Notes under the pieces: generated by a model | Told to the model about the DNA's origin: nothing | Databases searched by the model: none | Seen by the model: the letters and a program-made list of their open reading frames with translations, nothing else | Part shown: positions 6,419 to 11,866 of the stretch, in pieces | Position numbering within the stretch: the stretch's first letter is position 1 | How the letters are laid out: the number at the start of each line of letters is the position of its first letter | Assembly: GCA_026397695.1 (NCBI GenBank) | Contig: JAPLUJ010000287.1 | Location: 1-18,922 of the forward strand | Length of the DNA stretch: 18,922 nt | Direction: 5' to 3' | DNA from: Verrucomicrobiota bacterium | Lineage (GTDB): Bacteria; Verrucomicrobiota; Verrucomicrobiia; Verrucomicrobiales; Akkermansiaceae | Translations under genes and position numbers: made by a program

Positions 6419-6460
6419 TCATTGGTCATGAGTCATTGGTCATTGGTGAAGAGGAAGAAA
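6419..6460. repeat. GTCATTGG repeat, left member of an inverted pair
   Basis: Repeated TCATTGG units run into a GAAGAGGAAGA stretch. The reverse complement of 8040-8085 reads almost the same order (GTCATTGGTCAT, AGTCATTGG, TGAAGAG, GAGGAAG). The two form a long imperfect inverted pair flanking the 6.5-8.0 kb segment. Confidence 0.7.
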
Positions 6461-6490
6461 AGAGAGAGAGAAGAAGTCATTCGACAGGAG

Positions 6491-6510
6491 CATGGGCATT
6501 CCTGCCCGTG
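6491..6510. repeat. REP-like hairpin (GGGCA...TGCCC)
   Basis: CATGGGCA (6491-6498), loop TTCC, TGCCCGTG (6503-6510) form an 8-bp stem with one G-T pair. The core matches the larger palindrome at 11099-11158, which suggests a dispersed repeat family. Confidence 0.55.
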
Positions 6511-6737
6511 TCTTTCTTCAAATCTTCTCTTCTCTCCAATCATCAATCCTCAATCCCCGATCTTCGATCTCTTCTCTTCAGAGGTAGACCGTGGCGACCC
6601 GCCGCGCCGACTTGGAAGAGGGGCCGGAAGAATTCCCTTGCGGAAACGGCGCGGGGTCGATAGACGGGGATTGTCTGATGACGCTTTACAGCGACGGTGG
6701 ACGAAGTCTGCACTTCCGGGTTCTGTTTGTACTGTAA

Positions 6738-6778
6738 CACGAGCGCGCTCGTGAGATGGTGCAAACCGAACGCGTTCG
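6738..6778. repeat. Two adjacent perfect palindromes
   Basis: CACGAGCGCGCTCGTG (6738-6753) is a perfect 16-bp palindrome and CGAACGCGTTCG (6767-6778) a perfect 12-bp one, spaced 13 bases apart and related in sequence. They lie 29 bases upstream of the secreted-protein gene. They could be operator sites or a repeat remnant. Confidence 0.6.
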
Positions 6779-6806
6779 TGAACAAAACTGTTAGCCAATA
6801 AAAATA

Positions 6807-7352
6807 ATGTTCCGCCCATTGTTTTCATTTTCATTACTGCCATTCTTGGCATCGCTCTGCGTCGCCGATCCTATTGAGGTGCGACCGTTACCTCTGGGAT
6901 ACGTATATCCGGTATTGCCTGCAGCCTATGAAGGAAAGACTCTTTCCGAGTACGGAGCGATCAAATCAATTGAGGTGATCGACAGGAAGATCCAACCACA
7001 TTCAAAGCCATCACCCTTGCATAATGACACAATCAGAAAGCTGATATTCGAACACCGACTGGCCCACCCGAGTTCCTTTTCAATGCTAGAATTGGAGTCT
7101 GACAGAAAGCTTGTAGTCACATTTGTAGACGGCACGCGGTTTGAATACTTCCACTCCACTCTGCAAAGCATCGCCTCACCGAACAAGCCAGCGATTTCCT
7201 GCATGCTTTTGCCTGAGGCTAATTACAGGAAGGACCGAATCCCAGTGTCTGACAAATCCAATAGAGGCGAACAAGCCGTGCCATCCGACGGGCATAAGCC
7301 ATCCAATTCCGCCCCATCATCTGACACAACCGCGCCCGCGGATGCACATTGA
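6807..7352 (+). CDS. Hypothetical secreted protein
   Basis: 181 aa, no family recognised. Residues 1-20 form a typical signal peptide: basic Arg3, a hydrophobic run (FSFSLLPFLASL) and a likely signal peptidase I site after CVA, before DP. The Cys at 18 is not in a good lipobox, so a lipoprotein is less likely. The mature part (about residues 21-150) alternates short strands and charged turns. The last 30 residues are rich in Ser, Pro, Asp and Thr and look disordered. The gene is richer in A/T than the nuo or bio genes and stands alone among repeats, consistent with transfer. ATG 6807 is the first start after the palindromes; no Shine-Dalgarno sequence or clear -10 was seen. Function unknown. 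Confidence 0.6.
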   Translation: MFRPLFSFSLLPFLASLCVADPIEVRPLPLGYVYPVLPAAYEGKTLSEYGAIKSIEVIDRKIQPHSKPSPLHNDTIRKLIFEHRLAHPSSFSMLELESDRKLVVTFVDGTRFEYFHSTLQSIASPNKPAISCMLLPEANYRKDRIPVSDKSNRGEQAVPSDGHKPSNSAPSSDTTAPADAH

Positions 7353-7391
7353 ACGTTTTGGGTGAATAGAATCACTCAGAAAAAATGCCGC

Positions 7392-7426
7392 TTGACAACG
7401 TGTTGCAAATGCCACATAGTCGCCGC
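7392..7426 (+). promoter_or_regulatory. Candidate leaderless promoter of dinJ
   Basis: Perfect TTGACA (7392-7397), 17-base spacer, CATAGT (7415-7420), 6 bases, then ATG 7427. This decides the start: the in-frame ATG at 7385 lies upstream of the promoter. Confidence 0.65.
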
Positions 7427-7684
7427 ATGAAGTCCGCCGCCGTTCACAGTAGAATTCAGCCTGAGATCAAGGAGCAGGCTGAAACCATTCTCCATCGCCT
7501 GGGATTGAGCCCCACCGAGGCGATTCGCATGTTTTACAGCCAGATTACTCTGAGGAATGGCTTGCCATTCGATGTGACCATTCCCAATGAGGAGACGGTC
7601 CAGGCCTTGGAGGACTCAAGGGCCGGTCGAAATTTGGAGCGGTTTGATTCGGTTGAAGAGCTTTTTGAGAGCTGGAAGGCATGA
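7427..7684 (+). CDS. dinJ: RelB/DinJ-family antitoxin
   Basis: 85 aa. The N-terminus AAVHSRIQPEIKEQAETIL (ribbon then helix) followed by LGLSPTEAIRMFYSQI and LRNGLPFDVTIPN is the RelB/DinJ signature. The C-terminal residues (ERFDSVEELFESWKA) match the toxin-contacting end of the family. DinJ binds the toxin YafQ and represses its own promoter through the RHH domain. I start it at ATG 7427 rather than 7385 because the family begins there and the promoter ends just before it. The stop overlaps the yafQ start (ATGA, 7681-7684). The antitoxin is full length; its toxin is broken. Confidence 0.87.
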   Translation: MKSAAVHSRIQPEIKEQAETILHRLGLSPTEAIRMFYSQITLRNGLPFDVTIPNEETVQALEDSRAGRNLERFDSVEELFESWKA

Positions 7685-7886
7685 GGAACATCTTTCAGAC
7701 CAGCCAATTCAAGAAGGATTTCCAGGAGCTCCATTGGAATCGCGACATCATGATCATCCGCTGAGCGGTAAGTGGACCCGATCCCGTGATTGCCACGTAG
7801 AGCCAGACTGGGTCCTGATTTACAGAATTGATGGTGACAGCCTATATCTTGAGCGAACCGGTAGCCACAGCGATCTCTTCAGGTAG
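7681..7886 (+). pseudogene. yafQ: YafQ toxin with internal deletion and frameshift
   Basis: From ATG 7681 the frame reads MRNIFQTSQFKKDFQEL, the start of YafQ, and stops after 27 codons. Another frame, entering at about 7745, reads HDHPLSGKW, HVEPDWVLIYRIDGDSLY and LERTGSHSDLFR, the C-terminal half including the catalytic-region histidines and the conserved end (stop 7884-7886). Intact YafQ is about 92 aa; roughly 30 central residues are missing and the halves are out of frame. YafQ is a ribosome-associated mRNA endonuclease; no active toxin can be made from this copy. Confidence 0.85.
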
Positions 7887-8102
7887 AAAAGACACCCAAC
7901 AAGTTGCTCTGGCAAAGCGACACAGTAGGGGATTTCGGAGGCGGCAAACAACAGGCGAGGACGCCCGTTGGCCCTGACAGCCGGGACGGCTATCCTCCCC
8001 TCGGAGATAGGAGATCGAGGATCGAGGATCATCCACAATCTCTTCCTCTTCTCTTCACCAATGACTAATGACCAATGACCACTCCTACCCTCTATTCGAA
8101 GG
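7887..8102. other. Intergenic stretch with REP-like element and low-complexity repeats
   Basis: 7955-7998 contains GCCCGTTGGCC followed by an AGCC-GGGAC-GGCT hairpin (7979-7991) flanked by AGGA/TCCT pairs, which resembles dispersed palindromic repeats. 8000-8085 holds GATCGAGGATCGAGG and CAATGACTAATGACC units, the inverted counterparts of 6379-6460. No gene or tRNA is seen. Confidence 0.55.
8040..8085. repeat. CCAATGAC repeat, right member of the inverted pair
   Basis: In reverse complement it matches the order of units at 6419-6460 (GTCATTGGTCAT, AGTCATTGG, TGAAGAG, GAGGAAG), differing mainly by one 7-base TCATTGG unit. Confidence 0.7.
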
Positions 8103-9200
8103 TCACTCCTTTGTCAGTTTTGTCAGCTTCGTCACATCCCAAGCGGGCACTCCGAGATCAGCGGCGATTTCGTTGAACTCGGTCACTTCCGCTGCGGTGA
8201 AGAGCAGTCCGCCGGCCTGATCGGATTGTTTGCGGGCGGCTGCTTCGATCTGGCCCGGAAGCATCGCACCTTCATTGCCGTGGCCGAGGATGTCATCGAG
8301 CACCGCCTTGAGGTTGTCGATCTGACTGCGGCCGCAGGCAAAATCGCCACCTGAAATAGCTTCCGGGTGGATCACTTGAAAATAGAAAACCGGGGTGTTC
8401 TTTTCACCTTGGGCGACAAGTTTGCGGCCGCGCAGGGTCGGCAGCGAGCCGCCTATCAGCGCGCCGAAAATTTCGTTGAGCAGGCACATGCCATATCCCT
8501 TGTGACCGCCAAAGGGCAACAGCGCCGCAACCGCATCGGGATCGGTGGTGGCGTTGCCATGGGCGTCCACGGCGGCGCCCGGTGGCAGGGATTTCCCTTC
8601 GCGTTTCAACGCCTGGACGCGTCCCATCGCCACGGTGGATGTCGCCCAGTCCATCACGATCGGGAAACCGCCGACATTATTGTTAGGTATGCCCCATGAA
8701 TGCGGGTTGGTGCCGAGCGTGGGGAATTTCCCTCCAAAGGGCACCACTTCGGCGAGCGCCGACGTGCAATTCGTATAAGCATAGTAGCCACGCTCCGCGG
8801 CTTCCATCACATAACCGCCACCCCATAAATAGTGGAACGCATTGTCCACCGCAATCTGCGCGATGCCATACCGGTCGGCCAGTTCGATGCCGCGGTCGAT
8901 CGCCCGATAGGCCACCGACTGGCCAAGCTTCTTGTGGGCGTTCCACCGCTCACTGGCCGGGAACCGCGATGGCAGCACTTCGATTTCCGCGCCCGGCACA
9001 CAACCGCCCACGGCCGATCCGAACAAGTGGTCGAGGTGCAGTGCCTTGAGCGCGTGGTGAGTGCGGATACCGTGGCGGGCAGCCTCGGCTGCCAGCTTGG
9101 CACCCTCGGCGGCTTCCTGGCGCGTGTAGCCGCGGGCCTGATAGGCGCGGGAAACCAGCGCGTCGTGGTCGGCACGGGGAATGACGAGGAATTCGGACAT
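8103..9200 (-). CDS. Malate/L-lactate dehydrogenase (Ldh_2) family oxidoreductase
   Basis: 365 aa, the usual length. The Ldh_2/MDH type-2 family uses NAD(P) to oxidise or reduce 2-hydroxy acids (malate, lactate, sulfolactate, ureidoglycolate) and is unrelated in fold to classical MDH. Recognisable blocks are HGIRTHHAL near residue 45 (the family's SHG-R region), a His in VDNAFHYLWGGGYV, YTNCTSALAEVVPFGG and LGTNPHSWGIP (cofactor region), PIVMDWATSTVAMGRV, and LPFGGHKGYGMCLLNEIFGALIGG. The C-terminus ends in a tandem KLTKLTKE from a 12-base repeat. The substrate cannot be told from sequence. It lies 40 bases downstream of the cyclophilin gene in the same direction, so they may be co-transcribed; no promoter with the local pattern precedes it. 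Confidence 0.88.
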   Translation of the reverse strand: MSEFLVIPRADHDALVSRAYQARGYTRQEAAEGAKLAAEAARHGIRTHHALKALHLDHLFGSAVGGCVPGAEIEVLPSRFPASERWNAHKKLGQSVAYRAIDRGIELADRYGIAQIAVDNAFHYLWGGGYVMEAAERGYYAYTNCTSALAEVVPFGGKFPTLGTNPHSWGIPNNNVGGFPIVMDWATSTVAMGRVQALKREGKSLPPGAAVDAHGNATTDPDAVAALLPFGGHKGYGMCLLNEIFGALIGGSLPTLRGRKLVAQGEKNTPVFYFQVIHPEAISGGDFACGRSQIDNLKAVLDDILGHGNEGAMLPGQIEAAARKQSDQAGGLLFTAAEVTEFNEIAADLGVPAWDVTKLTKLTKE

Positions 9201-9240
9201 AAGTACAACTGATTGTTAGTTTTGAAGCATGAGGATTGGT

Positions 9241-9783
9241 TCAACGATCGAGAATCGCGTTCCAATGAGCGATTTCAACTTTTTTGGTTTCAAACAGCGC
9301 GGTGGTGTCGTCGTGGATGGTGATGGAGGTGATCTTGTCGCCCACCCCGTTGAATTTGCAGCCGCGTTCGCCGGTGTTGTTTTTGCCGGTGATTTTTTCC
9401 ACCACGTCCATGCCGTTAGTGACCTGGCCGAAGACCGAGTGGCGGTTGTCGAGAAACGGGGTGGCCGTGGTGGTGATGAAAAACTGCGAGCCGTTGGTTC
9501 CCGGACCGGCATTGGCCATCGAGAACACGCCCGGCGCGCGGTGGCGCAGCTCGGGATGGAATTCGTCGGCGAACTTGTAGCCCGGGCCGCCGCTGCCGCT
9601 CTCCGTGGGATCGCCGCCTTGCAGCATGAAACCCTCAATCACGCGGTGAAACGCGATGTTATCGTAATACCCGCGACGGGAGAGATTGAGGAAATTGGCG
9701 CAGGTCAGCGGAGCCTTGGAGGCGTAGAGGGTGGCATCGATGTCGCCTGCGGTGGTGTGAACGGTGATTTTGATGTCGGACAT
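9241..9783 (-). CDS. Cyclophilin-type peptidyl-prolyl cis-trans isomerase
   Basis: 180 aa. Catalyses cis-trans isomerisation of Xaa-Pro bonds during folding. Active-site blocks visible: IAFHRVIEGFMLQGGDP (catalytic Arg), SMANAGPGTNGSQFFIT, and LDNRHSVFGQV. There is no signal peptide, so it is cytoplasmic. A C-terminal extension (about residues 160-180) follows the usual end of the domain. I start at ATG 9783 because the fold begins at once (IKITVHTTAGDI) and a promoter-like pair lies just upstream; 12 further codons are open but look non-coding. The gene is divergent from prfA, with only 117 bases between the start codons, and is followed 40 bases on by the dehydrogenase. Confidence 0.93.
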   Translation of the reverse strand: MSDIKITVHTTAGDIDATLYASKAPLTCANFLNLSRRGYYDNIAFHRVIEGFMLQGGDPTESGSGGPGYKFADEFHPELRHRAPGVFSMANAGPGTNGSQFFITTTATPFLDNRHSVFGQVTNGMDVVEKITGKNNTGERGCKFNGVGDKITSITIHDDTTALFETKKVEIAHWNAILDR

Positions 9784-9819
9784 GGACGGCAGATAACACC
9801 GGAACCGCCCCGCTGGCAA
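9784..9819 (-). promoter_or_regulatory. Candidate leaderless promoter of the cyclophilin gene
   Basis: On the - strand: TTGCCA (9819-9814), 18-base spacer, TATCTG (9795-9790), 6 bases, then ATG 9783. No Shine-Dalgarno sequence is present. Confidence 0.5.
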
Positions 9820-9865
9820 TCACCGGCTCAACTCAAATAATGGACGCCCTCATGAAAATCAGCAT

Positions 9866-9900
9866 TTCCGATCCCCGCCATTTCAGTTTTAACTTGGCGC
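9866..9900 (+). promoter_or_regulatory. Candidate leaderless promoter of prfA
   Basis: TTCCGA (9866-9871), 17-base spacer, TTAACT (9889-9894), 6 bases, then GTG 9901. It supports the GTG as the start. The -35 match is modest. Confidence 0.45.
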
Positions 9901-10974
9901 GTGGACTACTCCTCGCTCATCGCCAAACACCGCGACCGCTACGCCGAATTGCAAGAGGCGGTGGGCAACCCGGATCTGTTTGCCGATCCCCAGCGTGCCA
10001 CCGCCATCCTGCGCGAATACCGCAAACTCAAACATACCCTCGACCTCTGGGAAAACCTCCAGTCCGCCAAACGCCACCTCGCCGATAACCAGGAACTCTC
10101 AAAATCCGACGATTCCGAATTAGCCGCCATGGCCGCCGAGGAACTTCCCGGCCTTGAAGCCACCATCGCCACGCTTGCCGGTGACCTCCAATACGCGCTG
10201 CTCCCGGCCGACCCTAACGAAGACCGCGACGCGCTCATTGAAATCCGCGCCGGTGCCGGCGGCGATGAGGCTTCGCTCTTCGCTGCGGATTTGATGCGCG
10301 TCTATCAACGTTATGCCGACCTGCGCGGGTGGAAATGCGAGCACCTCGAAAGCAGCCCGTCGGATGTCGGCGGCTTCAAGGAAGTCATCCTCAAAATCAC
10401 CGGCGACGAGGTTTTCCGCTATCTGAAATATGAATCCGGCGTCCACCGCGTCCAGCGCGTACCCGCCACCGAAGCCCAGGGCCGCGTCCACACCTCCACC
10501 ATCACCGTGGCCGTGCTGCCCGAAGCCGAGGAAGTCGATGTCGATATCAAACCCGATGACCTGCGCATCGAAGTCTGCCGCTCCGGCGGTGCCGGCGGCC
10601 AACATGTCAACCGCACCGAATCCGCCGTGCAGATTTTCCACCTGCCCACCGGCATCTATGTGCGCTGCGAGGAAGGCCGCTCACAAATCAAAAACAAGGA
10701 ACTCGCCCTGAAAATCCTCCGCTCCAAACTCTACGAACAAAAACTCCGCGACCAACAGGACGCCTATAGCTCCCACCGCCGGTCATTGATAGGTTCGGGC
10801 GACCGCTCGGAAAAAATCCGCACCTATAACTTCCCGCAATCCCGCGTCACCGACCACCGCATCGGCCTCACCTCCCATAACCTCGCCGCCATCATGGCCG
10901 GCGACCTGTCGGAATTCACCGCCGCCCTGCAAAAAGCCGAAATGGCCGAACGCCTCAAGGATGCGGGCGTGTGA
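9901..10974 (+). CDS. prfA: Peptide chain release factor 1
   Basis: 357 aa with GTG start, normal length. RF1 reads UAA and UAG in the ribosomal A site and triggers peptide release. Visible are the helical domain 1, the PAT tripeptide (in RVPATEAQGR) that reads the stop codon and marks RF1 rather than RF2, and the GGQ loop in SGGAGGQHVNRTESAV that enters the peptidyl-transferase centre. The C-terminal SQIKNKELALKILRSKL and RIGLTSHNL blocks are typical. GTG 9901 gives the standard N-terminus (YSSLIAKHRDRYAEL) and sits 6 bases from a -10-like box. The hemK/prmC gene that often follows is absent; a non-coding stretch comes next. Confidence 0.95.
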   Translation: MDYSSLIAKHRDRYAELQEAVGNPDLFADPQRATAILREYRKLKHTLDLWENLQSAKRHLADNQELSKSDDSELAAMAAEELPGLEATIATLAGDLQYALLPADPNEDRDALIEIRAGAGGDEASLFAADLMRVYQRYADLRGWKCEHLESSPSDVGGFKEVILKITGDEVFRYLKYESGVHRVQRVPATEAQGRVHTSTITVAVLPEAEEVDVDIKPDDLRIEVCRSGGAGGQHVNRTESAVQIFHLPTGIYVRCEEGRSQIKNKELALKILRSKLYEQKLRDQQDAYSSHRRSLIGSGDRSEKIRTYNFPQSRVTDHRIGLTSHNLAAIMAGDLSEFTAALQKAEMAERLKDAGV

Positions 10975-11215
10975 GGACGGCGGTTTCCCATCGCGGTGCT
11001 TGGCCAGCGAAATGAGGAAGCGGTCTAACATGTCGCGGGGTTTTCGCGGAATCCCGCGCAGGGTCTCCGGCGAATCGGGCGCGGGAACAGCAGCAAGAGG
11101 GGCACGGGCGGCCCGCCCGTTCTGGTGGTGAAGAACACGGGCAGGCTGCCCGTGCCCCACTTGCAAGAGCACTGCCATTACAAGCATAGCCCCTTAACTT
11201 GACGCGCATGCCCTC
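10975..11215. other. Intergenic stretch with possible gene fragment and large palindrome
   Basis: On the - strand, about 10975-11085 reads SPETLRGIPRKPRDMLDRF then LISLAKHRDGKPPS with host-like codon choice (including a TTA-G leucine). It has no start of its own that I trust and no recognisable domain. It may be the end of a lost gene. The palindrome at 11099-11158 and the nuoN tail copy follow. Otherwise nothing is seen. Confidence 0.3.
11099..11158. repeat. REP-like compound palindrome
   Basis: GGGGCACGGGC (11099-11109) pairs perfectly with GCCCGTGCCCC (11148-11158). Each arm contains its own smaller palindrome (ACGGGC...GCCCGT; ACGGGCAG-G-CTGCCCGT). The core GGGCA/TGCCC is shared with 6491-6510. 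It is probably a dispersed repeat and may also stop transcription arriving from the nuo side. Confidence 0.7.
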
Positions 11216-11312
11216 TCACCGCAAACCCAGCGAGGCAACCAGCGCGGCGGCGAGCTGGTCTAGCAGCAAAGCGGGGAACAATCCGGGCATGACGAGCGCC
11301 ATGCCCGGCAGG
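11216..11312 (-). pseudogene. Second copy of the nuoN 3' end
   Basis: 97 bases match 11770-11866 at 85 positions by hand alignment (88%). On the - strand it reads LPGMALVMPGLFPALLLDQ then LAAALVASLGLR and stop, against AMALVVLGLFPALLLDPIT then AALVASLGLR in nuoN. Differences are mostly synonymous or conservative. It lacks the rest of nuoN and lies beyond the toxin remnant. It is in frame with the toxin start at 11431, giving a 71-codon chimeric frame. Confidence 0.9.
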
Positions 11313-11327
11313 ATTCCCACTATTGGC

Positions 11328-11431
11328 TCACTTGAAAAGTTCGCAGTGGGTACCGGTCCGGATGAGTACCAGCAGCTCGTCGGTGCGTTGGTAGTCTTTT
11401 TGAAGTACTTTTTGTAAACGACCTCGCGCAT
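11328..11431 (-). pseudogene. RelE/YafQ-type toxin with large internal deletion
   Basis: From ATG 11431 the frame begins MREVVYKKYFKK, like the first strand and helix of YafQ/RelE toxins. A second frame over the same short DNA ends LLVLIRTGTHCELFK with its own stop (11330-11328), the conserved C-terminus of that family (LxRTGTHxELF). About 60 central residues are missing and the two ends are out of frame. The ATG overlaps the antitoxin stop (TAATG, 11429-11433). No active toxin is possible. Confidence 0.75.
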
Positions 11432-11646
11432 TAGGATTCGAGGTCTGCTTTGAGGGCGGCAATCGTGGCGAAACGCGGCAAGCCTGCAAGCGGTTCGCCG
11501 AGGGCTTCGAGCGTTGTCTCGTTGGGTTCGGGTTCCTCAACGAGCAGGGTGACGACCGCCAGCGCCGGACCCGTGACCGGTTCGGCAAGGGTCAGGATTC
11601 CGTCAGCCGATACGGAGGCTTGGATGGTTTTCAAGGTGGCTGCCAT
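11431..11646 (-). CDS. RelB-like antitoxin
   Basis: 71 aa. It begins with strand-rich residues (LKTIQASVSADGILTL) and ends LAGLPRFATIAALKADLES, like the C-terminal toxin-binding ends of RelB-type antitoxins (LPRF-S-V-L--DL). The N-terminal domain is not a clear RHH, so the DNA-binding fold is uncertain. Its position directly upstream of, and overlapping by one base with, a YafQ-like toxin remnant supports the antitoxin call. I start at ATG 11646 because a promoter pair lies immediately upstream; 29 more codons are open but look non-coding. It is in the same direction as nuoN, 123 bases after the nuoN stop. Confidence 0.65.
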   Translation of the reverse strand: MAATLKTIQASVSADGILTLAEPVTGPALAVVTLLVEEPEPNETTLEALGEPLAGLPRFATIAALKADLES

Positions 11647-11681
11647 GACGGGAATATAGGCGCTGGAAGCACCCGGCGCAA
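11647..11681 (-). promoter_or_regulatory. Candidate leaderless promoter of the RelB-like antitoxin
   Basis: On the - strand: TTGCGC (11681-11676), 17-base spacer, TATATT (11658-11653), CCCGTC, then ATG 11646. Confidence 0.6.
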
Positions 11682-11769
11682 GCAGCATTGCCGTACTGTT
11701 CGGAGGGGTGGTCCGTTCCGACAATCCCCGCATGTGATTCTCGATCTGCGTTAGTCGGCAACCGCCCCC

Positions 11770-11866
11770 TCACCTCAAACCCAGCGAAGCAACCAGCGCT
11801 GCGGTGATCGGGTCTAGCAGCAGCGCGGGGAACAAACCGAGCACGACGAGCGCCATGGCCGGCAGG
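11770..11866 (-). repeat. nuoN 3' end, resident copy of direct repeat
   Basis: Partner of 11216-11312, in the same orientation. There are 12 mismatches and no gaps over 97 bases by hand alignment. Similarity on the internal side ends at the shared CGGCAGG (+ strand). Confidence 0.9.

Larger units (their letters stand above)
6017..6806. other. Repeat-rich intergenic region
   Basis: This 790-base stretch has no gene I can defend. 6017-6340 has open frames on both strands. The - strand frame from ATG 6299 (MATKPTKPLSTIQHLSDLIE...) has ordinary-looking codons but no recognisable domain and runs into the helicase 3' end. 6341-6600 is low-complexity and repetitive. 6600-6806 contains two adjacent perfect palindromes before the secreted-protein gene. 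Confidence 0.5.

Noticed and set aside
6379..6460. Tandem GATTGAG and TCATTGG units as a CRISPR array
   Set aside because: Units are 7-8 bases with no unique spacers of regular length and no cas gene nearby.
6781..6806. GTTAGCC before the secreted-protein gene as an integron attC core site
   Set aside because: attC ends fit GTTRRRY; the sixth base here is C, not a purine. No matching RYYYAAC partner lies at the right distance, and no integrase is visible. GTTAG is simply common in this window.
7385..7426. ATG 7385 as the dinJ start
   Set aside because: It precedes the predicted promoter and adds 14 residues (MPLDNVLQMPHSRR) foreign to the family.
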